DNA from: Exiguobacterium sp. Leaf196
Lineage (GTDB): Bacteria; Bacillota; Bacilli; Exiguobacteriales; Exiguobacteriaceae
Length of the DNA: 64,000 bases
NCBI RefSeq assembly: GCF_001423965.1
Contig: NZ_LMPV01000009.1
Span: 62,001-126,000, forward strand
Direction of reading: 5' to 3'
Shown here piece by piece: positions 42,769 through 51,222 of the stretch (positions are counted from its first letter, which is position 1; each line of letters begins with the position of its first letter). The position numbers and the translations under genes were made by a program. Under the pieces are notes generated by a model. The model was not told the origin of the DNA, made no database searches, and saw only the letters and a program-made list of their open reading frames with translations.

Positions 42769-43623
42769 TCAACGAATATAGGATGAGCTGACGAGGTCGC
42801 CTTTTAAGATTGAAGTCGGGATCTTAAATTCAACGATGCCCATATATCCTGGAGCGATGCTGTATTCATCAAACGACAGGACTAATTTGTGGTCTGTTGT
42901 AATATAGAAATTTTGCTTCGCGGAAATGCGCTTGAACTGTTCGCTCTCCGGTACATCTGGTGTTCCTTCGACAAAGTAGACTTTCCCTTCATCTGCCTTC
43001 ATTTGCCGACGCATCTCTTCCTTTAGATAATCACTGATCGTCGTGATATATCTGTCATTCTTGAACAAGGATGGTAACGTCAGGACAAGCTGTTGCTTCT
43101 TATCAATCGTATCGTACTGGACGCTTTCCGATGCACTTGCCCGTGTCTCGGTGACGATTCGACCAATCGACAACAGGTCGTCCGTATCCGTCTTGATGTC
43201 GTAGCGGCTATCGATCGCAAATACTCCCTCTTGTCCGTGCGTCTCTTGTTTGAACTTTTCATATAACGCTTGTCCTTCCGCGATATACTTTTCATTCAGC
43301 TGTTGCTCGAGCGCTTTGTCCGGTAACGTCACTTGGGGTGCTTTAATATCAGCCGACTGTTGTGTCTTCGTCTCTTTCCAGTCGATCGTCACGATCTCAG
43401 TCAGTTGACCGAAGACCGGCACCTTCGCCATCGCGTCCGCAAACGACGCATTACTATTTAATCCACCGACGAATAACGTGATGGCGGCCGCTGTAATCAA
43501 CACGGATTGCTTCGTCCGCGAAGGACGAGTTCGACGCTCAACTCGGGCAATCATTTCATCGAGTTCTTTTGGGACCGGTGGTTGTTGGTAAGCCTGTTTC
43601 AGATCATCAAGTTTGTTTGACAT
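42769..43623 (-). CDS. Anti-sigma factor, RsiV-like (DUF4179 / DUF3298)
   Basis: A 284-residue single-pass membrane protein. A short cytoplasmic part (residues 1-38) should hold the sigma factor, a TM lies at about 39-58 (SVLITAAAITLFVGGLN), and the outer domain ends in a DUF3298-like fold (PGYMGIVEFKIPTS). RsiV of B. subtilis binds lysozyme through this domain and is then cleaved. Its start lies inside the end of the sigma gene (17-base overlap), which indicates coupled synthesis. Ligand and exact family assignment are inferred. Confidence 0.8.
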   Translation of the reverse strand: MSNKLDDLKQAYQQPPVPKELDEMIARVERRTRPSRTKQSVLITAAAITLFVGGLNSNASFADAMAKVPVFGQLTEIVTIDWKETKTQQSADIKAPQVTLPDKALEQQLNEKYIAEGQALYEKFKQETHGQEGVFAIDSRYDIKTDTDDLLSIGRIVTETRASASESVQYDTIDKKQQLVLTLPSLFKNDRYITTISDYLKEEMRRQMKADEGKVYFVEGTPDVPESEQFKRISAKQNFYITTDHKLVLSFDEYSIAPGYMGIVEFKIPTSILKGDLVSSSYIR

Positions 43624-44125
43624 CTAGATCATCTCCATTCAATTTCATTTTCAGTAAGGTCAACCCTTTATAGAGGCGAGACTTGGTCGTACTTAGATTC
43701 AGCTCTAAAATCGTCGCGACATCTTTTAAGATCAAGTCCTCGAAATAGTGTAAGATGACGACTTCCCGGTACATGACCGGGAGCTCCTCGAGCGCCTGTC
43801 GTAAATCGGAATCCGGGTATGTATCTTCTTTCGTCGCGACAAGTTCGATCAGTCGCTCCGTGTCGTAACTGATACTATGCTGACGTTTCCGGATCGCATC
43901 GATCGCTGTTCGTGTCAAAATCTGATAGAACCAGGCTTTCATCCGTTCATCATCCTCGAGTCGGTCGAGTGATTGTAACGCTTTTTGGATGCTGTCCTGA
44001 ATGACATCCAGACTATCCTGTTCATTTTTCATATAACTGTAGGCTAACCAGTAGAGATTCGGTTTGTATTGCTTTAAAAAACGGACGAATGCTTTTTCCC
44101 GTTTTCTGATTTGGCGAGAGGTCAT
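43607..44125 (-). CDS. ECF-type RNA polymerase sigma factor, SigV-like
   Basis: A 172-residue sigma-70 family member. The start at 44125 follows AAGGAG. Region 2 is visible as YSYMKNEQDSLDVIQDSIQKA, and region 4 as LPVMYREVVILHYFEDLILKDVATIL with LSTTKSRLYKGL as recognition helix. No region 1 or 3. It probably answers cell-envelope stress and is held by the overlapping anti-sigma gene. An ECF-like promoter just upstream suggests autoregulation. Confidence 0.9.
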   Translation of the reverse strand: MTSRQIRKREKAFVRFLKQYKPNLYWLAYSYMKNEQDSLDVIQDSIQKALQSLDRLEDDERMKAWFYQILTRTAIDAIRKRQHSISYDTERLIELVATKEDTYPDSDLRQALEELPVMYREVVILHYFEDLILKDVATILELNLSTTKSRLYKGLTLLKMKLNGDDLDVKQT

Positions 44126-44172
44126 AGGCCGCGGCTCCTTTTTTCGATATCGTTCTGTGTATACATCATTAA

Positions 44173-44199
44173 GACGGGCGAGTCGAGAAAAAAGTTGAC
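44173..44199 (-). promoter_or_regulatory. Possible ECF sigma autoregulatory promoter
   Basis: Minus strand: GTCAAC (44199-44194), a 17-base spacer starting with T-rich sequence, and CGTC (44176-44173). ECF promoters of bacilli have an AAC motif at -35 and CGTC at -10 at this spacing. It lies about 48 bases before the sigma gene start. Confidence 0.45.
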
Positions 44200-44209
44200 G
44201 ACACAACAA

Positions 44210-44236
44210 AAAAAGGCGACACAAGGTCACCTTTTT
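44210..44236 (-). terminator. Terminator of the 157-aa membrane protein gene
   Basis: AAAAAGGCGAC and GTCACCTTTTT arms (one mismatch) with a five-base loop, just after the stop at 44240. Confidence 0.65.
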
Positions 44237-44239
44237 GAA

Positions 44240-44713
44240 TCAATAATCTAAATGCCGTGATGCATCATTCCAGACTTTTACGTGAAGCGTGATCAAGGCG
44301 ATACCGTACAGAACACTCATGTATAACGAAAACTCACCAAACAGAACATCCGTCCAGGCATTTAATCCAAACAACGGGATGACGAACAGGAAATAGAATA
44401 TGAACTGAACACTCGCAAGCCCATCAAACCAAATCGTCTCAGAAAACGCGCCTTCAAGTAACGAAACACCGTAAATGAATAACGCCGCAACGAGACCAAT
44501 CCGGATATACCAGACTATAAGTCGAAGCGCTTTATCTTCTTTGATATAGAATATAGACCCGACTAAACCAATAAGCCAGGCGACGGAGGCAATGCTTTGC
44601 CATCCGTTAATCGTTCCGTCCGGATAGAGCATAGCGGACCATCCGTTGATTCCGATCATGACAAGTAAACTTAAAATGAAGATGAACCGATACGGTAAGT
44701 CCCTCTGACGCAT
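44240..44713 (-). CDS. Membrane protein of 157 aa, unknown
   Basis: Five hydrophobic segments with short loops; first TM near residues 9-28, last near 130-150. No family is recognised and there is no conserved charged residue in the membrane that would suggest transport. It lies upstream of the sigma gene but is separated by a terminator. Confidence 0.7.
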   Translation of the reverse strand: MRQRDLPYRFIFILSLLVMIGINGWSAMLYPDGTINGWQSIASVAWLIGLVGSIFYIKEDKALRLIVWYIRIGLVAALFIYGVSLLEGAFSETIWFDGLASVQFIFYFLFVIPLFGLNAWTDVLFGEFSLYMSVLYGIALITLHVKVWNDASRHLDY

Positions 44714-44842
44714 GACGTTTCCTCCCCTGAAAACGAATAGAAGTCACTTCTATCCTTTACATTCCATATGATGGGTTTTAATCCTTTTTCTTTTACACAT
44801 TTTTTCACCCCATCTCTATTGATTTTTTTATTTAATCCGGGC

Positions 44843-44878
44843 AAAAAGGCAAGGACAATGAGTCGTCCTTGCCTTTTT
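44843..44878 (-). terminator. Terminator of the beta-glucoside operon
   Basis: Perfect 14-base arms AAAAAGGCAAGGAC and GTCCTTGCCTTTTT with an eight-base loop, just downstream of the GH1 stop. Confidence 0.9.
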
Positions 44879-44880
44879 CC

Positions 44881-46227
44881 TTATACGCTTTGGGGAAGCG
44901 TAGCTTTATGTCGCTTAATCACGTTCGCATACCAATGAGCACTGTCTTTCCAAATTCGTTCCTGTGTCTCGAAATCGACATACAGGATTCCGAAGCGTTT
45001 TTCGTAACCGAAGCTCCACTCGAAGTTGTCAAGAAGCGACCATAAGTAGTAGCCATCAATATTCATGCCTTCTTCGTTTAAATCCGAGATTGCTTGCAAG
45101 TGTTGCGCAACATAATCGATTCGGTTTTGGTCGGCGACCCGTCCTTCGATCAGCTCATCGTCAAATGCGGCTCCGTTTTCTGTAATATAGATCGGTAAAT
45201 CTGTATATTCCGCCCGCAATCGGCGAATTAAGTCCTTGAATGCGTTCGGTGCAATGTCCCATCCCATCGCGGTTCTGTCGTAGTCAGAATACGCAGCTTT
45301 TTGTAGAAAATCATTTGCTGCGCTGAATTCGACAAGGTTACGGCTATAGAAATTAATCCCGAGGAAGTCACACGGTACAGCAATCGTTTCCATATCCCCT
45401 TCCTGGATGAAAGCAAACGAATGGACATATTTTGAGAAAAGATTCATCATGTCGACCGGATAATGTCCCTTAAAGACCGGATCAAGGAACCAACGATTCG
45501 CATAGCCGTCTGCATTATTCATCGCTAACCGATCATTGACCGAATCTGTCTTTGCATATTTAGGCGCCAGATTGAGTGTAATGCCGATCGGTGTCGTTGA
45601 TTTCATCTCTTCCTTCAGCATCTCGACTGCTTTTCCGTGAGATAAGAGCAAATGATGCACCGCATGAACGGCTTCGTTCAGATCAGTATGACCGGGTGCA
45701 TGTTCCCCGATGTGATAGCTGAGGAACCCAGCACACCACGGCTCATTGTGCGTAATCCAAGAGTCGACGACTTCGTCAAGCTCCGTAAAACATGCCCGTG
45801 CAAAATCAAGGAACCAGTCGACCGATTCTCGGTTGACCCAGCCGCCTTCTTCGTACGCCCAGAGTGGCAAATCCCAATGATACAGTGTAACAGCCGGCTT
45901 AATGCCCTCTTCGCGCAAGCGTGTTGCAAGCTGCTTATAAAACGCCATGCCTTCGGGATTATAAATTCCTTTTTGCGGAAAAATCCGTGGCCAGGCAATC
46001 GAGAAGCGATACGTATCGACGCCAAGCTTCTTAATATGGGCGATGTCCTCTTCATAACGATGGTAATGATCACAAGCGACGTTACCGTTTTGCCAGTTGA
46101 AGACCTTGCCATCTTCTGCGCAAAACGCATCCCAGATGGAAGGCGTCCGTCCGCCTTCGTTGTAAGCGCCCTCGATTTGATACGACGATGTGGCCGTTCC
46201 GAATACAAAGTTTGGTGCAAATTTCAT
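44881..46227 (-). CDS. Beta-glucosidase, GH1
   Basis: Hydrolyses beta-glucosides such as cellobiose in the cytoplasm; family members may also cut beta-galactosides or beta-fucosides. The 448-residue chain starts with FVFGTATSSYQIEGA, has the acid/base Glu162 (ITHNEPW) and the nucleophile Glu350 (YITENGAAF). There is no 6-phospho-sugar-binding pattern, which agrees with uptake by ABC transport rather than PTS. The start at 46227 follows AAAGGAG; it is the last gene of the operon, 22 bases after the permease. Confidence 0.95.
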   Translation of the reverse strand: MKFAPNFVFGTATSSYQIEGAYNEGGRTPSIWDAFCAEDGKVFNWQNGNVACDHYHRYEEDIAHIKKLGVDTYRFSIAWPRIFPQKGIYNPEGMAFYKQLATRLREEGIKPAVTLYHWDLPLWAYEEGGWVNRESVDWFLDFARACFTELDEVVDSWITHNEPWCAGFLSYHIGEHAPGHTDLNEAVHAVHHLLLSHGKAVEMLKEEMKSTTPIGITLNLAPKYAKTDSVNDRLAMNNADGYANRWFLDPVFKGHYPVDMMNLFSKYVHSFAFIQEGDMETIAVPCDFLGINFYSRNLVEFSAANDFLQKAAYSDYDRTAMGWDIAPNAFKDLIRRLRAEYTDLPIYITENGAAFDDELIEGRVADQNRIDYVAQHLQAISDLNEEGMNIDGYYLWSLLDNFEWSFGYEKRFGILYVDFETQERIWKDSAHWYANVIKRHKATLPQSV

Positions 46228-46249
46228 GTATGTCATCTCCTTTGACGAA

Positions 46250-47173
46250 TTATTCTTTGACGGCACCAGCCGAGATACTGCTAACGATATACTTCGAGAG
46301 GAACAAGAAAGCGATCATGATCGGCACGACGGAAATCGCGATGCCGAGATACAGTGACCCTAAGTTCTCTGCGACTTGTGAACCTTTTAAGAATCCCATC
46401 AAGACCGGGAGCGTATACTTTTCTGGCGAGAAGAGTAAGACGAGCGGCATGATGTAGTTATTCCAAGAACCGATGAAGGTGAAGATCGACATCGTCGCGA
46501 TCGCGGGCATCATCATCGGTAAGGCGATCGTATGGAAAATCCGCCATTCGCTTGCTCCATCGATACGCGCTGCTTCAATCAAACTGGGATGGAGGACCGT
46601 CTGGACGTACTGCCGGATGAAGAACACGGTGAACGGGCTAGCAATAGCCGGTACGATGAGCGGAATGAAGCTATCGAGCAATCCTAAGTTTTTGCTGAGC
46701 TCATAAAAACCGATCAATCCGAGCTGTCCTGGAATCATCATCATGATCAGCATGAACACGAACAAGACATTTTTTCCTTTAAATTGATAGAATGCAAAAC
46801 CGAATGCGGTCAGGGCGGAAAAGTATCCCGACAAGACGGTCACGAGTACAGCAATGATCAAGCTGTTTTTAAAGCCGGACCAGATATTAACGTACGAACT
46901 CAACGCCGCGTAGTTGTCAGCAAGCGAGTTGCCCGGGATTAAAGAAAAGCCGGACAGGACTTCTTCATTCGAACGGGTTGCGTTGACGATCATCATCAAG
47001 AATGGAATGATGCAGGCAATCGTCAAAGCAATCAATGCGAGGTAAATGATCGTTTTTCCAAGCCATGGTTTTTTTCGTTTCGGAGGTGGCGTCAATCGAA
47101 GCGGATGCTCCGAGCGTTCTGGTTGTTCTTCCGTTTGCGGCACGAGCCGGCGTGCTTCTGCATTTCGTTCCAT
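46250..47173 (-). CDS. Sugar ABC transporter permease, MalG type
   Basis: A 307-residue CUT1 permease with a long polar, Arg/Pro-rich N-terminus (residues 1-37), six TMs and the EAA loop EAARIDGASEWRIFHTIALP. AAGGAG lies eight bases before the ATG and its stop-start distance from the partner gene is only three bases, so the two permeases are translated together. The likely cargo is a beta-glucoside oligosaccharide, given the linked GH1 enzyme. Confidence 0.94.
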   Translation of the reverse strand: MERNAEARRLVPQTEEQPERSEHPLRLTPPPKRKKPWLGKTIIYLALIALTIACIIPFLMMIVNATRSNEEVLSGFSLIPGNSLADNYAALSSYVNIWSGFKNSLIIAVLVTVLSGYFSALTAFGFAFYQFKGKNVLFVFMLIMMMIPGQLGLIGFYELSKNLGLLDSFIPLIVPAIASPFTVFFIRQYVQTVLHPSLIEAARIDGASEWRIFHTIALPMMMPAIATMSIFTFIGSWNNYIMPLVLLFSPEKYTLPVLMGFLKGSQVAENLGSLYLGIAISVVPIMIAFLFLSKYIVSSISAGAVKE

Positions 47174-47176
47174 CGG

Positions 47177-48073
47177 TCAGGCTCCTTTCGGTGAACGTTC
47201 TTTTCGGAACATCCCTTTGAAGACGATGATTGAAAAAACAAGCGTGATGGCAAACAACCCATAAGCGACCGCTGCAGCATAGCCATAGTTGTTGTATTTG
47301 AATGCCTGGTTATAGAGATACAGCACCATCGTATTCAGTGCCCCGTCCGGCGCCCCAATTCCATCTGTGATCAGCATCGGCAGGTCGAACAATTGCAAAC
47401 CACCGATCAGTGAGGTGATCATGATATACAATAAGATTGGCTTGAGCAGCGGCAAAGTGATTCGAGAAAAAATTTGCCATCGGGTCGCTCCGTCAATCAA
47501 GGCCGCTTCAAAATAATCTTTCGAGATGCCAGACACGCCTGCCATGACGACGATGAACGAGTGACCGAGCCACATCCATGTCAGGATGAGCGAGACAGAT
47601 ACTTGTGCCGTGACAGGTTGCGTCAACCAGTTGATTGGCTCTGAAATGATACCGATCTTCATCAACATCATGTTGAGCGAGCCATGTTGCCAGTCGAGCA
47701 AGATTCCAAACAGTAACGCCACGGAGCTGATCGTAATCAAGTTCGGCAGATAAAAGGTCGCTCGGAAGAACGCGAGCCCCTTCAATTTCAATTGGAGGTC
47801 GGAGAACAGCAATGCAAGCAACAATGCCCCGCCAATTTGTAAGGTAAAGTTGACAGCCCAAATCTTGATCGTGTTAAAGAACGCTTCGATGAAGTAACTG
47901 TCACTCAGTAGCCGAGTATAGTTCGCAAGACCAACGACTTGTTCCCCTTCAGCCCCCGTATAGTTCGTAAAGCTGTAATAGAATGTCAGGGCGACCGGAT
48001 AAATACTGAAGATCAGGAAGACGATCCAAAACGGTGCGATGAAGAGATACCCAGTGCGATCGATTTTTTTCAC
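47177..48073 (-). CDS. Sugar ABC transporter permease, MalF type
   Basis: A 298-residue CUT1 permease, six TMs, EAA loop as EAALIDGATRWQIFSRITLP. It begins MKKIDRTGYLFIAPFWIVF, a common start in this family. The ribosome site is AAAGGAG. A hairpin at 48102-48126 separates it from the binding-protein gene. No ATPase is encoded near, as in the galactoside cluster. Confidence 0.94.
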   Translation of the reverse strand: MKKIDRTGYLFIAPFWIVFLIFSIYPVALTFYYSFTNYTGAEGEQVVGLANYTRLLSDSYFIEAFFNTIKIWAVNFTLQIGGALLLALLFSDLQLKLKGLAFFRATFYLPNLITISSVALLFGILLDWQHGSLNMMLMKIGIISEPINWLTQPVTAQVSVSLILTWMWLGHSFIVVMAGVSGISKDYFEAALIDGATRWQIFSRITLPLLKPILLYIMITSLIGGLQLFDLPMLITDGIGAPDGALNTMVLYLYNQAFKYNNYGYAAAVAYGLFAITLVFSIIVFKGMFRKERSPKGA

Positions 48074-48101
48074 AGGTTAAGCTCCTTTCTTCCATGAGAA
48101 A

Positions 48102-48126
48102 AGGTGAGGCAGGATGCGCCCCACCT
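48102..48126 (-). terminator. Intercistronic hairpin after the second binding-protein gene
   Basis: AGGTGAGGC and GCCCCACCT arms (one wobble) with a seven-base loop, followed on the minus strand by TTTTC. It is in the same place as the hairpin at 8559-8584 in the galactoside operon. Confidence 0.6.
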
Positions 48127-48131
48127 GCTCG

Positions 48132-49439
48132 TTATTCGGGTACTTTTACATCAGGATATGCGTTTTTGACTTTTTTATAGAATTCCGTAAGAGCTTCATC
48201 CTTCGATTTTTTTCCGCGAACATACTCTGTTACGGCAGCTCCATAGAGCGTGTCAAGTTGTTGATCATACTTCGTAACGATGCCTGGTTTGATTTGGTCT
48301 GCTTGCTTTAAGAAAAATTCGTAGTTGTTCTGACCATCCAAGAAATCTTCTTTAAAGTTAGTCTTGATTTTATCCGTGACTGGCTTGAATGCTAAGACGT
48401 CACCCGTTTCCTTTGCCCAGTCTGTCAAGAATTCTTCGTCCTGCGTCATCATTTTGACGAAATCATAGGCGAGTTTTTGTTTTTTCGAATCTTTGTAGAC
48501 GCCTAACCATGTTCCGCCCCAGAAGTAAGGACTCGGTCCGCTCGTGACAGCCCAGTCTCCTGCGGATTTTTTCACGTTTTCCTTCAAGACGCTATGCAGT
48601 CCCCAAGTCGGTAACACATACGAGAAGACCTCTGTCTGGATTTCCTTGCCATTCTCTTTGACTTTGACTGGTTTATCCATGCCGGCGTACCACGATGGTG
48701 ACCATTCCGGTGCAAGGGCCGTATATTGTTTCGTACGGAGTTCTTTTGCGTAGTCCATATATTCTTTTCGCGCATCGGTCAAGACGAGCTCCTGCTTGTC
48801 GTTGACCCATGGTTGTGGATCATTGCCTTGAACGAACCAACGAATCGATCCTTCATCCGGGAACATTTTATAGCCTTTTTGCTTCATTTTATCGGCGACT
48901 TCAAATACCCCATCCATTGAATTCATCATGCCGCCGATTTTTTTCGGGTCGTCTGTTCCGAGTACTTTTTTCGCAATGCTTCGTTTGTAGTAAATGCCTC
49001 CTGGCGTCGTTTGCCAAGAGAGCGCACGCACGTTTCCTTCTTTATCTTTCCCCATGTCAAATACATACGGAATATAGTCTTTTGCGACGTCATCTGCATT
49101 AAACGGCTTTTCGGATAAATTGGCCCAGTAGCCAGCGTCGACCCATTGTTTCAAGAAGGCGATTTCACCCGTGAAGATATCTGGTGCTCCGACGCCACTT
49201 TCAAGAGCTGGTTTCAACTTCGTCGGATAGTCGGCCATTGGCACGATCGTCAATTCGACTTTGACACCATTCTTTTCTTCAAATTTTTTGATTGGTTTTT
49301 TTAATTCATCCGTAAACGACCAGATTTTTAAGACCTCTTTGCCACCACTTGTAGTGTCTTCGCCACTTCCCGTACATCCCGCTAAGACAGTTGCTATCAT
49401 GGCACCAATCGTCATTGCACTAATGAACGTCTTTTTCAT
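48132..49439 (-). CDS. Sugar-binding lipoprotein of the beta-glucoside ABC importer
   Basis: A 435-residue family-1 solute-binding protein. The signal peptide ends in the lipobox VLAGC (Cys22), followed by a Ser/Gly/Thr-rich linker. Mature sequence shows EVLKIWSFTDELKKPIKKFEEKN, and many tryptophans that may stack on sugars. It is the first structural gene after the LacI-controlled promoter region. Confidence 0.94.
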   Translation of the reverse strand: MKKTFISAMTIGAMIATVLAGCTGSGEDTTSGGKEVLKIWSFTDELKKPIKKFEEKNGVKVELTIVPMADYPTKLKPALESGVGAPDIFTGEIAFLKQWVDAGYWANLSEKPFNADDVAKDYIPYVFDMGKDKEGNVRALSWQTTPGGIYYKRSIAKKVLGTDDPKKIGGMMNSMDGVFEVADKMKQKGYKMFPDEGSIRWFVQGNDPQPWVNDKQELVLTDARKEYMDYAKELRTKQYTALAPEWSPSWYAGMDKPVKVKENGKEIQTEVFSYVLPTWGLHSVLKENVKKSAGDWAVTSGPSPYFWGGTWLGVYKDSKKQKLAYDFVKMMTQDEEFLTDWAKETGDVLAFKPVTDKIKTNFKEDFLDGQNNYEFFLKQADQIKPGIVTKYDQQLDTLYGAAVTEYVRGKKSKDEALTEFYKKVKNAYPDVKVPE

Positions 49440-49469
49440 TTCATCCCATCCTTTATCAAATAGTTTTTA

Positions 49470-49484
49470 AGTAAGCGGTTTCAA
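49470..49484 (-). promoter_or_regulatory. cre site upstream of the beta-glucoside operon
   Basis: Minus strand TTGAAACCGCTTACT, matching WTGNAANCGNWNNCW, 31 bases before the binding-protein start. It gives CcpA control in addition to the LacI repressor. Confidence 0.65.
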
Positions 49485-49497
49485 TTTAATCGTTTAA

Positions 49498-49515
49498 TTC
49501 GAAAGCGCTTTCGAA
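49498..49515. promoter_or_regulatory. LacI operator 1
   Basis: Perfect 18-base palindrome TTCGAAAGCGCTTTCGAA, with the central CG typical of LacI-family sites. On the minus strand it is preceded by TTGTCA, a possible -35 box, so the operator would lie over the promoter of the transporter operon. Confidence 0.8.
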
Positions 49516-49531
49516 AATGACAAGAGAATAC

Positions 49532-49547
49532 CCGAAAGCCCTTTCGG
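49532..49547. promoter_or_regulatory. LacI operator 2 (imperfect)
   Basis: CCGAAAG-CC-CTTTCGG, the same half-sites as operator 1 with a mismatch in the centre. Its centre is 33 bases from operator 1, near three helical turns, so two dimers could bind on one face. Confidence 0.6.
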
Positions 49548-49563
49548 AACTGCCGTAAAAATA

Positions 49564-49620
49564 ATTTCGGAATCGCTCTCGCGTTTTCTCCCTGACAACC
49601 AGCGAGAGCGATTCCGAAAT
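49564..49620 (-). terminator. Terminator of the lacI-type gene
   Basis: Perfect 19-base arms (49564-49582 and 49602-49620) with a 19-base loop, followed on the minus strand by ATTATTTTTA. It stands between the regulator gene and the operators of the transport operon. Confidence 0.85.
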
Positions 49621-49629
49621 CGTCGCACG

Positions 49630-50643
49630 TCATACAGGTACAGGACCTGTCGAATGACGAACGATCAACTCGACGGGAATGACGTCTTGTGTCGTCATCC
49701 GCTGTTTATCGACAATTTGTTCGATCAAGACTGAAGCCGCATGCTGACCAATCGTTTCCGTATCTTGCCGGACAGTCGTCAGCTTCGGTGTGATGTACTT
49801 CGCCATCTCGATATCATCGTAGCCTACGAGTGAGATATCTGTTGGAATCTGTAAGCCAGCTTCATGAATCGCTTCAATAGCGCCGATTGCCATTTGGTCC
49901 CCTGCCGCAAAGACAGCAGTCGGTCGATCCGGTAGCGCCAGCAACTCTTGCATCGCCCGTTTTCCTTCTTCTCCGGAAAACAACCCACCGTTTGCAATAT
50001 AGCCGTCCGGAATCGGCAGACCGAACTGGGTCATTGCTTGTTTATAACCTTCAATCCTTGCTGCACCAGCATCCGTCGTCGTATCGCCAGCGATATGCGC
50101 AATCCGGCGATGACCTAATTCATATAGATGCTCGACGGCTAGTCGCCCACCCGTAATATTGTCGGAATAGACGACGCTACAATCCGGACTGTACATATCA
50201 ACGACAACGATCGGAATCGTACTTTGAATCAATTCTTGAACGTGCAGATCCAACTGGTCCGAACAGATGACGACAATGCCATCAACCGCTCGGTGTCGAA
50301 AGTGCTCCAAGTAACTCATGTCCCGATTACGTAAATTTCGTGATGCAAAAATCAGATCGTAACCTTGTTGCTCTGTTGCTTTCCGGAAGCTTTCAATGAT
50401 CGCATTAAAGAACGGATGCATCATGCCAACACCATGTGCTTCTGAAAACATGACACCAATCGTCCACGAACGTTTTGTCGAGAGCGATTGAGCATGTGCA
50501 TTCGGCAAGTATCCCATCTCAGCTGCCGCCTGGACGATCTTCGCTTTCGTCTTTTCACTGACATCTGAATAATTATTTAAGGCTTTCGAGACCGTTGTGA
50601 TCGAAAAACCGGTCATCTTCGCTAAATCATAAATTGTTCCCAT
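49630..50643 (-). CDS. LacI-family transcriptional repressor
   Basis: A 337-residue regulator. The ATG at 50643 with GGAG eight bases before it places the helix-turn-helix at the very N-terminus (TIYDLAKMTGFSITTVSKALNN), as in the family. A periplasmic-binding-like ligand domain follows, with YLPNAHAQSL hinge and the conserved SLVGYDDIEMAKYITPKLTTV end. The CGAAAGCGCTTTCG palindrome occurs near its own promoter and twice before the transport operon, so it should control both. The inducer is probably a beta-glucoside. Confidence 0.93.
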   Translation of the reverse strand: MGTIYDLAKMTGFSITTVSKALNNYSDVSEKTKAKIVQAAAEMGYLPNAHAQSLSTKRSWTIGVMFSEAHGVGMMHPFFNAIIESFRKATEQQGYDLIFASRNLRNRDMSYLEHFRHRAVDGIVVICSDQLDLHVQELIQSTIPIVVVDMYSPDCSVVYSDNITGGRLAVEHLYELGHRRIAHIAGDTTTDAGAARIEGYKQAMTQFGLPIPDGYIANGGLFSGEEGKRAMQELLALPDRPTAVFAAGDQMAIGAIEAIHEAGLQIPTDISLVGYDDIEMAKYITPKLTTVRQDTETIGQHAASVLIEQIVDKQRMTTQDVIPVELIVRHSTGPVPV

Positions 50644-50662
50644 ACTACTCACTCCATTTCAC

Positions 50663-50713
50663 CGAAAGCGCTTTCGATAGATTTAGTATAAATGGGAATT
50701 GAAAAAGCTACAA
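50663..50713 (-). promoter_or_regulatory. Promoter and operator of the lacI-type gene
   Basis: Minus strand: TTGTAG (50713-50708), 17-base spacer, TATACT (50690-50685), then the operator CGAAAGCGCTTTCG (50676-50663) about eight bases after the -10 box. This is the classic place for autorepression. Confidence 0.75.
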
Positions 50714-50919
50714 CTGTTATTTTGATTTTTAAATAAATTGTTAAAATTATATAGTAAGACTGTGCAACTACGTATATGTTTCTCTACGTTTCTTTCAATA
50801 CTGTAAGATTACAATATTTTAGAATCACTTTTTTTTTTCACAATTTATGCTAATTTATTAAAGTAAAGTTTACTATACTTTGTGTTTTTCATTTATTACT
50901 AATTTGAGGAGGGGAAACA

Positions 50920-51141
50920 ATGAATAAATCTTTTATTACATCAGGAATTTTTTCGATTTTAATAGGAATTATTACTTTATTTACTATTAAATTATTTACA
51001 GCATATTTAGAACTTACAAAAAATGTAGGTATTGAAGATATTGAGACATATAATCTTAATACATATGCAACTTATTTTTTTGTCATTGGAGTAATTTTAA
51101 TTTTATCAGGATTGTTCATAAATAAATTAAAAAAATTCTAA
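50920..51141 (+). CDS. Small two-pass membrane protein, 73 aa
   Basis: A strong GAGGAGGGG site precedes the ATG. Two hydrophobic helices (about residues 7-28 and 50-68) are joined by a polar loop with ELTKNVGIEDIETYN and end in a basic tail NKLKKF. Codons are AT-rich. A TATACT -10-like box is at 50874-50879 next to a small AGTAAA/TTTACT palindrome. The size and the secreted neighbour would fit an immunity or accessory protein, but nothing proves this. Confidence 0.7.
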   Translation: MNKSFITSGIFSILIGIITLFTIKLFTAYLELTKNVGIEDIETYNLNTYATYFFVIGVILILSGLFINKLKKF

Positions 51142-51222
51142 CCGTTTGTGCATTGACCGCTTTTTTTACTATGTAAGCTTTAATTTTTAATGAAAAAATC
51201 TGAATTTTGGAGTGATTTTAAA

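Noticed and set aside
45652-46245. Long plus-strand frame of 197 codons
   Set aside because: It is antisense to the GH1 gene, whose catalytic motifs are all intact, and it has no start signal.
49498-49547. The CGAAAG...CTTTCG palindromes as cre sites
   Set aside because: They lack the TG/CA ends of cre, are more symmetric, and recur at the lacI-type gene's own promoter, so LacI operators fit better.
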